17,087 nucleotides of DNA from Thermoplasmata archaeon (GCA_021835185.1 JAKBQO010000015.1:1-17087); one strand, 5' to 3'. Shown: positions 1 to 6,520, numbered from the stretch's first letter. A program made the numbers and translations. The notes: generated by a model from the sequence alone, not told the origin.

Positions 1-1
1 T

Positions 2-334
2 ATGTATAATGACGCAGGAAAAGCCATGGATATGATTGGCCAAAGTGAAGTCATATTTCAGGCCCTTAAAATTACTCCTGACCAGCAGGCAAGCTATATG
101 AAATCCCTTGCCAGCATTAAGGATATTGCGGACAATAATTTGAATTCTATAAACGATCAGGTTGAGCAGATAAATGAGAATCTTGGGTTTAGCGAATCTT
201 CAGAATCACCTATTTCTGAAGAGGATCTCCTTACCAATTTCTTAAAAAAGAGATCCGCCAAAAGCAGTGCAACTGCAGATAAAACGGATGAAATAGATGC
301 TGAACTTGAAAAACGCAATGGAGAACATGAATAA
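2..334 (+). CDS. C-terminal part of an unidentified helical protein (5' end probably cut by window)
   Basis: 110 codons are visible, ending in TAA at 332-334. The Met at base 2 is probably internal, since no promoter or ribosome site can be seen at the window edge. The visible protein is hydrophilic and predicted mostly helical. Residues 1-65 have the heptad-like spacing of a coiled coil and include a glutamine/asparagine-rich stretch. A charged Ser/Glu-rich linker follows around residues 65-78, then a Lys/Ser/Ala-rich tail ending in acidic residues. No catalytic motif is visible. The general character (basic-to-acidic helical protein with a flexible tail) could fit an ESCRT-III/Snf7-like protein, which some Thermoplasmatales are known to carry, but no signature supports this and it is only a guess. 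It overlaps the next small ORF, so the two may be translated together. Confidence 0.5.
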   Translation: MYNDAGKAMDMIGQSEVIFQALKITPDQQASYMKSLASIKDIADNNLNSINDQVEQINENLGFSESSESPISEEDLLTNFLKKRSAKSSATADKTDEIDAELEKRNGEHE

Positions 335-509
335 CTATTTTCATCCATTGAGGGAGAATAAACCATTGCATCGGGCGAATAGGAATCCCGGCATTATGAC
401 CGTAAAAAAGAAAAGAGAAAATAACCTGTTCTTCGATATTTCCGTCTTCAGGCAGGAAAGGAATAAAAGTGATTTTAGGAAAATACTTGATAAAATAAAA
501 AGGATTTGA
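318..509 (+). CDS. small basic hypothetical protein
   Basis: A 63-codon reading frame overlaps the 3' end of the preceding gene and ends in TGA at 507-509, seven bases before the convergent acetyltransferase gene. The product is rich in Lys, Arg and Asn and has no membrane segment or recognisable motif. The start is uncertain: in-frame ATG codons lie at 297, 318 and 327. A GGAG at 320-323 is too close to 327 to be a good ribosome site. If real, it would be translated by coupling with the upstream gene. It could equally be a chance frame, and no family is recognised. Confidence 0.35.
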   Translation: MENMNNYFHPLRENKPLHRANRNPGIMTVKKKRENNLFFDISVFRQERNKSDFRKILDKIKRI

Positions 510-515
510 CCCGGG

Positions 516-965
516 TTATATAATTTTTCTCATTCTGTATGCATTTTTTGAATCGTTAAAACTTATATTGTAATATCCCTCTATGAATTCGAATATTTCA
601 TATCCATGATGTTTGTAGAATTTTATGGCCCGATCATTCTTTTCCCTTACTTCTAGTACCACCATAGAATATGACCTGTATTTAGCCTCATTTTCCATTG
701 CAGAAATTAGAAGCGATCCGTATCCCTTCCCCTGATCCTCCGGCAGTATCCCTATACTTTCTATATCTATCACATTAACATCTACTGGTTCCATTGTGGC
801 ATATCCATGCAGGGATGAACCGTTATCAAGGACAAGTGTGAAGCCCTTCGAACTGTTTAATATTTTCCTGAGCATTAAACTGGAATATGCACCTGTTCCA
901 AAGGCCATTTTTTCAATAATGGCAATATCATGGAAGTCCTGCCTCCTGTAAGGTCTTACCTGCAT
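516..965 (-). CDS. GNAT-family N-acetyltransferase (RimI-like)
   Basis: 149-residue protein of the acetyl-CoA-dependent GNAT fold, a normal length for a single-domain RimI-type enzyme. The acetyl-CoA pyrophosphate-binding motif (Q/R-x-x-G-x-G/A) is seen as QGKGYG at residues 78-83, after the beta-4 strand IESIGIL. Motif B follows at 107-122 (REKN..AIKFYKHHGY), with the Asn and Tyr typical of RimI-like enzymes. RimI homologues acetylate protein N-termini, including ribosomal proteins, but the substrate cannot be read from sequence. The ATG at 965 is chosen because a TATA-like box at 986-994 is centred about 25 bases upstream, giving a leaderless mRNA. That box lies against the stop codon of the upstream orphan gene, so the acetyltransferase has its own promoter although it runs in the same direction. 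Confidence 0.85.
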   Translation of the reverse strand: MQVRPYRRQDFHDIAIIEKMAFGTGAYSSLMLRKILNSSKGFTLVLDNGSSLHGYATMEPVDVNVIDIESIGILPEDQGKGYGSLLISAMENEAKYRSYSMVVLEVREKNDRAIKFYKHHGYEIFEFIEGYYNISFNDSKNAYRMRKII

Positions 966-985
966 GGAAAGAAATTACACGCTTG

Positions 986-994
986 GATATATAG
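986..994 (-). promoter_or_regulatory. TATA box of the GNAT acetyltransferase gene
   Basis: An AT-only element, CTATATATC on the minus strand, is centred about 25 bases before the ATG at 965. This is the spacing expected when an archaeal transcript starts at the start codon. It sits directly next to the stop codon (996-998) of the upstream gene. Confidence 0.55.
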
Positions 995-995
995 T

Positions 996-1616
996 TTAAT
1001 TGCCATTTTCACCATAGCCTGTGCTTTCCCCGTACTGGGAGACATCATCGAATAATAGTATTGGAAGGCGGATAGCATCATCTGATTCCAGCAGTTTTTG
1101 TATTGAGTTTTTTAGCATACTGTCAAACACAAGAACCTCCTTGGGTTTCACGATATCGATTACAGGCAATATATAGATCCTGAACAGTGAACCAATTATA
1201 TAATCAAATGTGATAATTCCATTGAATTCTGTTCTTTCGAAGAGGTTCAGAAATGTTTCCTTTCTGTTAGTTCTAAGAGGAATTATATTTATAAGTGAAA
1301 TATTGTCTTCCCTCTCCAGCACATCCGAGTATTTTTCTCTGTAAAACTGGACATCGTCAAAATTTTGTGGGTCATCTCCATGTATTCCATTGAAATTAAT
1401 AATTAGCTTATCTACACTGTCCACATTGCCCTTAAGGTTCAGGACGGTAAAATCATCTATAGTAAAAAGCATATTTATGTCCTGATATTCCAGGTCTTCG
1501 TATTCCAGGTTGCCTTGCTCAAAATCATCCCTGCTGACATATGTACAATCCCGTATTATATCAACATTAAAGAGAAAATCAATAGCTCCATTCCTTAATT
1601 TATCCAGATCATCCAT
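996..1616 (-). CDS. orphan hypothetical protein downstream of tRNA-Ser
   Basis: 206-residue protein with no recognised family. The frame is open further upstream through the tRNA gene, to 1721, but that extension would translate the tRNA. The ATG at 1616 is chosen because GGTGATC lies a few bases upstream, a seven-base match to the 3' end of archaeal 16S rRNA. The protein is acidic in its first half (many Asp and Glu around residues 18-60). It then alternates short hydrophobic strands with charged loops, suggesting a soluble alpha/beta protein rather than a membrane protein. There is no signal peptide and no obvious nucleotide-binding or catalytic motif. It lies 30 bases after the tRNA on the same strand and lacks a well-placed TATA box, so it is probably co-transcribed with eL15 and tRNA-Ser. 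The function is unknown. Confidence 0.75.
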   Translation of the reverse strand: MDDLDKLRNGAIDFLFNVDIIRDCTYVSRDDFEQGNLEYEDLEYQDINMLFTIDDFTVLNLKGNVDSVDKLIINFNGIHGDDPQNFDDVQFYREKYSDVLEREDNISLINIIPLRTNRKETFLNLFERTEFNGIITFDYIIGSLFRIYILPVIDIVKPKEVLVFDSMLKNSIQKLLESDDAIRLPILLFDDVSQYGESTGYGENGN

Positions 1617-1646
1617 GAGATCACCATAAATATAAAATGATGTAAA

Positions 1647-1727
1647 CGCCACGGGGGTGATTCGAACACCCGATCCACAAGGGAACCAGCTCTCAAGGCT
1701 GGCGCCGTACCACTGGGCCACCGTGGC
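1647..1727 (-). tRNA. tRNA-Ser (anticodon UGA)
   Basis: 81-base class II tRNA on the minus strand. The acceptor stem GCCACGG pairs with CCGTGGC, followed by a G discriminator base at 1647. The anticodon stem CCAGC/GCTGG encloses the loop CTTGAGA, giving anticodon TGA (bases 1693-1695 of the plus strand), which reads UCA serine codons. The long variable arm of about 14 bases is diagnostic of serine or leucine tRNAs, and the T arm GGGTG-TTCGAAT-CACCC is canonical. There is no intron, and the 3' CCA is not encoded. The gene starts eight bases after the eL15 stop codon. No TATA box is visible at the right distance within the eL15 3' end, so co-transcription with eL15 followed by processing is likely. 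Confidence 0.97.
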
Positions 1728-1735
1728 ATTAAAAA

Positions 1736-2323
1736 TTACTTGCGGAGTCTCCCATTGGATCTTATGGAAGGTCTGCTCTTATCGCTACCAAGTCTTCCAT
1801 GGCCAAGACCCCTATTCCTATATCCCGCAGAAGTCAAACCACGATATGCACGGCCCTTGTTCTGGGGCTCAACTATCCATGAAATTTTCCTGTCATTGTA
1901 GATTGCCGGGGTGGCCTTATCCACCAGTATTACCTCATAATATTTGTAAAGCCCGTCTTCGCCAACATAATAAGAATTAAGAACTTCTGTGTTGGGATAT
2001 TTATCAGCAACACGTTCCTCAGCTATTACCTGAATATTCTTCTTTAATGTCATCTTTGTATATGCAAGTCTTCTTGGCCTTCTTCCTCCCATTATCTTGG
2101 GTTTATGCTGACCGCCTCTCCTGACTCTAGCCCTTACTACTATATATCCTTCCTTTGCCTTGTATCCAACGTTTCTAGCCTTATCCAGTCTTGTGGGGTA
2201 TTCCACTCTTTCTATGGCATTTCCCCTTCTCCACGATATCATTCTTTCTTTTTGGAGCCCGTATATGCTTGATTTTTTTAGATGTTTCCATTCATTTCTG
2301 ATTAAGCTGTATGAAGTTTCCAT
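1736..2323 (-). CDS. rpl15e: 50S ribosomal protein L15e
   Basis: Large-subunit ribosomal protein eL15, found in archaea and eukaryotes, which binds 23S rRNA. The family is recognised by a chain of conserved segments: [16 protein letters not shown], then VRARVRRGG, then [10 protein letters not shown], then [20 protein letters not shown], and [14 protein letters not shown] near the C terminus. The protein is strongly basic with a glycine/arginine-rich tail, and about 195 residues is normal for the family. A GTG at 2332 is in frame upstream. The ATG at 2323 is preferred because the TATA box at 2350-2358 is about 27 bases away and because AGTGA precedes the ATG as a weak ribosome site. A GTG start would lie ahead of the expected transcription start. 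It is the first gene of a unit continuing into tRNA-Ser and the orphan protein, and it diverges from the Rnp2-like gene. Confidence 0.95.
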   Translation of the reverse strand: METSYSLIRNEWKHLKKSSIYGLQKERMISWRRGNAIERVEYPTRLDKARNVGYKAKEGYIVVRARVRRGGQHKPKIMGGRRPRRLAYTKMTLKKNIQVIAEERVADKYPNTEVLNSYYVGEDGLYKYYEVILVDKATPAIYNDRKISWIVEPQNKGRAYRGLTSAGYRNRGLGHGRLGSDKSRPSIRSNGRLRK

Positions 2324-2349
2324 ATTATTCACTTTTAGTTGCTACTTCA

Positions 2350-2358
2350 TTTATAAAT
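2350..2358 (-). promoter_or_regulatory. TATA box for rpl15e
   Basis: ATTTATAAA on the minus strand is centred about 27-31 bases before the chosen ATG (2323), the standard archaeal distance for a transcript with almost no leader. A second AT-rich element (TATTTATAG) lies just beyond it in the 130-bp region shared with the divergent Rnp2-like gene. Confidence 0.5.
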
Positions 2359-2453
2359 GATATTTATAGATTTTTATTTAATTATGGCAGGGAATAAATT
2401 TGTCAGATGAATTATAGCAAGGTATGATAAACTCAAAATAGTAATGAGCTATT

Positions 2454-2753
2454 ATGTGTTTATTGAAAGGGTCTGTAATAAGGAAAAGATATATCCTTGT
2501 ATTCTGGGAATCTGAATCGGAAAAAATGGACAAGTATTTGTATAATTATTATGAGATAAAAAGAAAATACAAAAAGGGAAACTTTTCCATATACCTGTGC
2601 AACCAGTTAAACAAATCCACTATTTGTGGTTTAATCACCAGGAAGGGTGGAAATATAGTAACAGTGAGCGGAACAATAAAAAAATGCAGGAAGTCTTTGT
2701 CATATACCATGGAAAACAATATTCATCTCACTCCCTCCAAGGAGACCCCCTGA
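2454..2753 (+). CDS. rnp2: RNase P protein component 2 (Pop5/Rpp14-like), short form
   Basis: Predicted Pop5/Rpp14-family subunit of archaeal RNase P, which helps the catalytic RNA trim tRNA 5' leaders. Two features identify it: the opening strand RKRYILVFW (residues 10-18), matching the 'RYLVF' start of the family, and the hallmark VSGTIKKCRK at residues 71-80, preceded by a Gly-rich turn as in Pop5 proteins. The region between is shorter than in typical 110-120-residue family members. The start is uncertain: ATG at 2454 has only a weak TATA-like TATGATAAA about 27 bases upstream. The last eleven or so residues are encoded inside repeat copy A (2718-2875), so the C-terminal tail appears to have been supplied by that element. 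The gene diverges from rpl15e, a neighbour that fits a tRNA-processing role. The assignment is motif-based and moderately secure. Confidence 0.65.
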   Translation: MCLLKGSVIRKRYILVFWESESEKMDKYLYNYYEIKRKYKKGNFSIYLCNQLNKSTICGLITRKGGNIVTVSGTIKKCRKSLSYTMENNIHLTPSKETP

Positions 2754-2875
2754 GAAAGTGTGGGGAGGAATTGTGCAGTGAACCTCAATCCCCCATCCTA
2801 TGTTACCAGTTCAACCTCCTTCGTGCTTATATACATCTTCTTTTCTCCTCCTTTTATAATGATTAATTTTCCATG
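2718..2875 (-). repeat. 158-bp dispersed repeat, copy A (degenerate)
   Basis: This segment aligns without gaps to 13601-13758, about 130 of 158 bases identical by hand count and in the same orientation. Read on the minus strand, it holds a TATA-like CATTATAAAAGGAG core identical in both copies. It also has a GGAGGAG ribosome-site-like sequence before ATG 2836, then a 37-codon frame matching the ORF of copy B but interrupted by TAG at 2798-2800, then GGAGGG before an ATGA overlap (2723-2726). The second start leads only to a short dead-end frame ending within the Rnp2-like gene. It covers the end of that gene and stops about 65 bases before the rfcL stop. No terminal inverted repeats or target duplications are seen. 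Confidence 0.8.
2724..2836 (-). pseudogene. broken 37-codon ORF of the repeat (copy A)
   Basis: Read on the minus strand from ATG 2836, this frame follows the 37-residue ORF of copy B residue by residue, for example QF.PTLSQGVSLEGVR against QF.STLPQGVFLEGVR. An in-frame TAG at 2798-2800 replaces the Tyr codon of copy B after about a dozen codons. The frame resumes without any shift and ends in the same ATGA overlap. This is what a decayed copy of a once-open frame, or a non-coding element free to drift, would look like. Confidence 0.5.
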
Positions 2876-2941
2876 TTGTGCATGTTTATGCTAGAATTCC
2901 CAAGATCCAACTCAATCATGCCTGACGGTAGGTCCACAGAG
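2876..2941. other. unassigned gap between repeat copy A and the rfcL stop
   Basis: About 65 bases with no gene. On the minus strand one short frame is open from inside the end of rfcL through this gap into the repeat, but it has no start signal and matches nothing recognised. No hairpin followed by a T-run is obvious. Confidence 0.3.
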
Positions 2942-4201
2942 CTACGGACTTGTGTGTTGTTGCTTCTCTGATAACCCTAGAACCATGGATAAAAATGCAT
3001 AGGATTTTTTGTCCCGTTGTTTCAATACGTGGTAAAACCACATATTTCTGGATATTGTCCCAGAGGAAGTATGGGAAATAGCACCCATCCTGCCTGCAAA
3101 GTTAATTTCATTATATGTTCCCAAGTTCTTTTTCCTCATGGACATTTTCTTGATGTATGACGGAAAATTGTATTTAACATAGTGGCTATTTCTGTTTTTG
3201 GTTATCAGTGAGACACCGCCGGTAATCTCCATTGCGTATGCGGCAAGGGAAAAATCCTTGAATCTGTTTCCGTAGTAAACATCTGCAAGTGAAAGAATGT
3301 TGTATGTGTTGTTAATAGCTTCAGGTTCTGTGTATTCATAGGGTATATTCTCATCTATCCATTTCATGTAAAAATCAGTATCCTCATCCATTCTGTACAG
3401 GGATGTAAGAATAGCATTATAATCTGGTTTCCTGAATGTGTCAGATGTTAAATAGTATATGGATTCTCTTGTGTCCCTACTATTTCCTCCATAGTCATTT
3501 TCCGTGGATTTATACAGGTACAGATCGTTTATCATAGCCCTAATATCTGGCTCATTTGATTTTATAATTCCATCTATCTGCAAATCGGTTATGTGTATAT
3601 TTTCTTTATAGGCAATTTCTTTCAGTACTTTATGAACACCTGAAAAAAATGTTTTATAGTTCACCTCGTTTTTTCTTCTGTAGGGCGTCATTTCTATATC
3701 CACTGATCTGGAAATTATATCCCTTGCACTATTCTTTGACTTAAAGGAATAATAATCGTTCATGGTGATTACAACTGGATTCTTTGTATTTTTTATTATG
3801 TCCAGAAGTTCAGACATGCCACCTGTGTCTCCTCCAGTTGATTTGTTTCTGGATTCGAATATGTTATCGGCTTCGTCAATAAGTATAAGCCTGTCAGGCG
3901 TTTTGCTGTTATCCCCTAGAAGATCCCTGTATTCGGATGCCATGAGAGCAATTTTTTTCATACTTTCTCTGTTTCTCTGTTCCGATGCATTCATTTCAAC
4001 AACCGGAAGGTGTGCATAATTAGCCAGTGCATAGGCAGTGCTTGTTTTTCCAATGCCCTGCTGCCCCCAGAGTATTAAGGCCTTTTTAACTTCTGAATGA
4101 TTCAACCAGGAATCTATCCATGAGATCATGGCATGGCGTGCTTCACTGCTCAAAAGTAGGCTATTCATGTCTGATGGACGGTATTCATCAGCAAGTGACA
4201 T
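2942..4201 (-). CDS. rfcL: replication factor C large subunit
   Basis: Large subunit of the archaeal clamp loader, an AAA+ ATPase that opens PCNA and places it on primer-template DNA. At the N terminus the RFC box LADEYRPSDM is seen at residues 3-12. The Walker A motif is GQQGIGKT (46-53), followed by the RfcL-typical VEMNASEQR (68-76). Walker B is LILIDEAD (105-112), and a sensor-1-like ITMND spans 145-149. The C-terminal half is helical, as expected for the collar domain. At 419 residues it is on the short side. The end, LSEKQQHTSP, has no PCNA-interacting (Q-x-x-I-x-x-F-F) box, which many archaeal RfcL proteins carry. The ATG at 4201 overlaps the stop codon of the upstream gene (TAATG), with AGGTG just before it, so translation is coupled to the tRNA-binding protein. 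The small subunit gene is not in the window. Confidence 0.93.
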   Translation of the reverse strand: MSLADEYRPSDMNSLLLSSEARHAMISWIDSWLNHSEVKKALILWGQQGIGKTSTAYALANYAHLPVVEMNASEQRNRESMKKIALMASEYRDLLGDNSKTPDRLILIDEADNIFESRNKSTGGDTGGMSELLDIIKNTKNPVVITMNDYYSFKSKNSARDIISRSVDIEMTPYRRKNEVNYKTFFSGVHKVLKEIAYKENIHITDLQIDGIIKSNEPDIRAMINDLYLYKSTENDYGGNSRDTRESIYYLTSDTFRKPDYNAILTSLYRMDEDTDFYMKWIDENIPYEYTEPEAINNTYNILSLADVYYGNRFKDFSLAAYAMEITGGVSLITKNRNSHYVKYNFPSYIKKMSMRKKNLGTYNEINFAGRMGAISHTSSGTISRNMWFYHVLKQRDKKSYAFLSMVLGLSEKQQHTSP

Positions 4202-4527
4202 TAATGCACCTTCGTGCCTGTGGCAACATCCCTGTCAGGCTTTAAAAGTGACACACCTTTTTCATCTTCAACGGCAAGGAGCATCCCCTGGCTTTCCAGA
4301 CCCATAAACTTTGCAGGAGCCAGGTTATTGATTACAACAAGCTGTTTTCCAAGCATGTCTTCCGGAGAATAACAGTTGGAGATACTGGAAATAATCTGTT
4401 TTTTCTGGTCTCCTAAATCAACAATAATTTTCAATAAATTTCTGGATTTTTCGACCTTTTCACATTCTACTACCTTTCCTACCCTGATATCTATCCTATG
4501 GAATTCATCAACGCTTATCTCTTCCAT
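4201..4527 (-). CDS. stand-alone EMAPII-type tRNA-binding protein (MetRS beta-like)
   Basis: 108-residue OB-fold protein of the Trbp111/EMAPII family, equal to the C-terminal dimerisation and tRNA-binding domain of methionyl-tRNA synthetase but encoded on its own. The family pattern is clear: DIRVGKVVECEKVEKS (13-28), then the substrate-loop region LGDQKKQIISSIS (38-50), and NLAPAKFMGLESQGMLLA (68-85). Archaea often encode this as a separate MetRS beta subunit. It may serve MetRS or bind tRNA more generally (CsaA-like), and sequence alone does not decide. The start at 4527 has a TATA box (4548-4556) about 25 bases upstream, so it heads its own transcript, which continues into rfcL through a one-base TAATG overlap. 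Confidence 0.88.
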   Translation of the reverse strand: MEEISVDEFHRIDIRVGKVVECEKVEKSRNLLKIIVDLGDQKKQIISSISNCYSPEDMLGKQLVVINNLAPAKFMGLESQGMLLAVEDEKGVSLLKPDRDVATGTKVH

Positions 4528-4547
4528 ATCCTGTATTTTAGCTATTC

Positions 4548-4556
4548 AATATAAAC
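4548..4556 (-). promoter_or_regulatory. TATA box of the tRNA-binding protein/rfcL unit
   Basis: GTTTATATT on the minus strand is centred about 25 bases before ATG 4527 and abuts the stop codon of the upstream flippase gene (4557-4559). A new, probably leaderless transcript can therefore begin here even though the flippase is read in the same direction. Confidence 0.55.
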
Positions 4557-6080
4557 TTATTCATTATGAAATGTCTTTCCAAAGGAGAACGGGTTCAAAG
4601 CCCTTATAAATGTCATTATCTGCCCGAAGGTTATCTCTTTTATCAGAATGGCAAATGCCAGAAATATAATGACAGATGCTACGGCAACAGGAATAAACAA
4701 TAAAATGTCGTATACCTTTATAAATAGAGTTACACCAAACAGAAACAGGAATTGGGCAGATGATGGTATAAGCTGATAGAATATTCTTAAATCAGGCTTC
4801 ATGCTTTCCGCCCTTGCCACAGTGATTCTGTATGCTATTGTTTCGAAAGCCAGGGCAATAAAGGTGCTGACGGCACCACCTAAAACCCCCAGAGAGAAGA
4901 AGCGTATTTCGAATATATCAGGCGGTATCAGGAGCATATCCAGGGAAATATTTACTATAAGCGTGGCTACAGTAATCTTTCCTATCTTGGTGGTAAGTCC
5001 ACGTGCCACCAGGCTTGAAGAATATGCACTGTTTATTGCCACAAGGTAAGACGCTATGGACAGGAAAATCAGTATATTTGCATATGGAATCAGGGCAGCA
5101 GACCATAAATTAACAACATATACTCTTAAGGCTATGAAAATAATCACAAGTGGCAAGATAAAAATGGATATTATTCGTTCAAATGCTGAAATATCTCCCT
5201 TGAATTTTTTATCATTTGAACCTCTGCTCTTCATTAGCAGTGGAATGAAAAATATGCTTATTGTACCGGAAAATGTTGCAATAGGCCCGGATATGCGCTG
5301 CAGACTTGCAAAGGCTCCAGTTGCCACGGCATGCCAGTAAAATTCAATAAGAACCTTGTCTATGTTTCCGCTGACGGAACCTATAACAGCAGCAAGTGCA
5401 AGTGGATATGCAAGTTTTGTATATTTTTTGAATAGATCCATGGAAGGCCTGTTTACTTTCCATGGACGCCCAAAAAGTACAGATATCAAGAAGAACATGA
5501 AATAGGAAAAACTATAAATTATTGCCATTACAATTGCAGCACCTACTGTATTATATCCAGGAATTCTGAATAGATACACGATTCCAAGGAGAATGAACAG
5601 GGAATTTCTCACCAGTGCCTCTATTATCTGTGGAATAGACATTCTGGCAGATTTTAGCCTGGCGTTGTAATATATAACTGGCACATCCTTCAATCTTGCA
5701 AAGAAGAAATATGGGAGAAGCAGTATAATAGTATATATTTCCACATTGCTTTCAAAACCCCTATGCAATATATCTATCCAGACAAAGAGAGAACCCAGGA
5801 CAATGCCTATTGTAACCATAGTCTGTACTGTTCTTATGGTAAGAAATGTGCCATTGCACACACCTTCATTGTATTCGCCCGATGAGAGGTATCTCAAATG
5901 GGCCGTCCCATAGCCCAGGTCTCCAACTATGCTCAGCACACCTATAAATGCCAGTGAAAAACTCAGATAACCCCATGCCTGCAGACCGACAAACCTTATA
6001 ATGAAAAATAGACCAATATATCCGAATAGGGAATTTATAACCTGACCGAAAACCAGTAGTGGGGATTTCTTCGCAATCAA
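4557..6080 (-). CDS. polysaccharide/lipid-linked oligosaccharide flippase (Wzx/MOP family)
   Basis: 507-residue integral membrane protein with about 12-14 hydrophobic segments evenly spread along its length. It belongs to the MOP superfamily (Wzx/RfbX-like), whose members move lipid-linked sugars across the cell membrane for glycoprotein or polysaccharide assembly. The N terminus (KKSPLLVFGQVINSLFGYI...) with a first charged residue cluster, and the following FGLQAWGYLS-like turn at about residues 30-40 (VGLQAWGYLSFS), are typical. In Thermoplasmatales such proteins are likely to serve surface glycosylation because cell walls are absent, but no glycosyltransferase lies next to it. The start is a TTG at 6080, since no ATG gives a better N terminus. 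A TTTATT element lies about 29 bases upstream. The gene lies 31 bases after the DUF302 gene. The exact substrate is unknown. Confidence 0.85.
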   Translation of the reverse strand: MIAKKSPLLVFGQVINSLFGYIGLFFIIRFVGLQAWGYLSFSLAFIGVLSIVGDLGYGTAHLRYLSSGEYNEGVCNGTFLTIRTVQTMVTIGIVLGSLFVWIDILHRGFESNVEIYTIILLLPYFFFARLKDVPVIYYNARLKSARMSIPQIIEALVRNSLFILLGIVYLFRIPGYNTVGAAIVMAIIYSFSYFMFFLISVLFGRPWKVNRPSMDLFKKYTKLAYPLALAAVIGSVSGNIDKVLIEFYWHAVATGAFASLQRISGPIATFSGTISIFFIPLLMKSRGSNDKKFKGDISAFERIISIFILPLVIIFIALRVYVVNLWSAALIPYANILIFLSIASYLVAINSAYSSSLVARGLTTKIGKITVATLIVNISLDMLLIPPDIFEIRFFSLGVLGGAVSTFIALAFETIAYRITVARAESMKPDLRIFYQLIPSSAQFLFLFGVTLFIKVYDILLFIPVAVASVIIFLAFAILIKEITFGQIMTFIRALNPFSFGKTFHNE

Positions 6081-6111
6081 TAGGAGTGCATATAAATCCC
6101 ACCAATAAACT

Positions 6112-6492
6112 TTATGAATTTATCTTATCTATCATCTCAATCAACGCATTTTCGTATTTTTCTGCTATCTTGCCATCAGTATCAAGGTATTCCTTAGATA
6201 GAACAGATGGTTTTGGCATTAAGAGTTTTGTCTTTTCTCCATGCTGTATAATGACAACCTTGCATGGAATAAATGCTCCAATGTCAATATTGTCATGTAA
6301 AAGTTCCACTGCAGCAGGTGGATAACACACATCAAGAATGTAATAGGGTTCTATGGTTTTCTGCATCTTCGTAAATATTTCCTTTACATCAACATATGAA
6401 AGGATAATCCAGTTAGCCTCTTTCAGAAGTTTATGGAGTTGCCCAAATATGTCTTCAGCACTTTTGTTAAAAGTTTTTTCGTATGAATACAT
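6112..6492 (-). CDS. DUF302-family protein
   Basis: 126-residue soluble protein of the DUF302 family. The core pattern is visible: a conserved amphipathic strand at the start (SYEKTFNKS..DIFGQLHKLLKEANW), VDVKEIF and then YYILDVCYPPAAVELLHDNIDIGAFIPCKVVI, in which the 'ILxxCxPxxA...DxxxGxxxPCxVVV' signature is intact. Some family members are thought to be redox- or metal-related because of the two conserved cysteines (in DVCYPP and IPCKV here), but the function is not established. A TTG codon five residues upstream is in frame. The ATG at 6492 is preferred because the TATA box at 6512-6520 is about 24 bases upstream, giving a leaderless transcript. It lies between the flippase and the PIN-ATPase gene on the same strand, with no clear functional tie. 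Confidence 0.85.
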   Translation of the reverse strand: MYSYEKTFNKSAEDIFGQLHKLLKEANWIILSYVDVKEIFTKMQKTIEPYYILDVCYPPAAVELLHDNIDIGAFIPCKVVIIQHGEKTKLLMPKPSVLSKEYLDTDGKIAEKYENALIEMIDKINS

Positions 6493-6511
6493 AATAATGT
6501 ATTGCAAAAAA

Positions 6512-6520
6512 ATATATAAA
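6512..6520 (-). promoter_or_regulatory. TATA box of the DUF302 gene
   Basis: TTTATATAT on the minus strand, centred about 24 bases before ATG 6492. It lies in the 30-base gap after the stop codon of the PIN-ATPase gene (6523), so this gene has its own promoter. Confidence 0.6.

Noticed and set aside
1617..1721. N-terminal extension of the orphan protein through the tRNA gene
   Set aside because: It would translate the tRNA-Ser sequence. The ATG at 1616 has a strong ribosome site and gives a complete protein.
1657..1980. Plus-strand ORF across tRNA-Ser and the rpl15e 3' end
   Set aside because: It is a shadow of two secure minus-strand genes and has no family resemblance or start signal.
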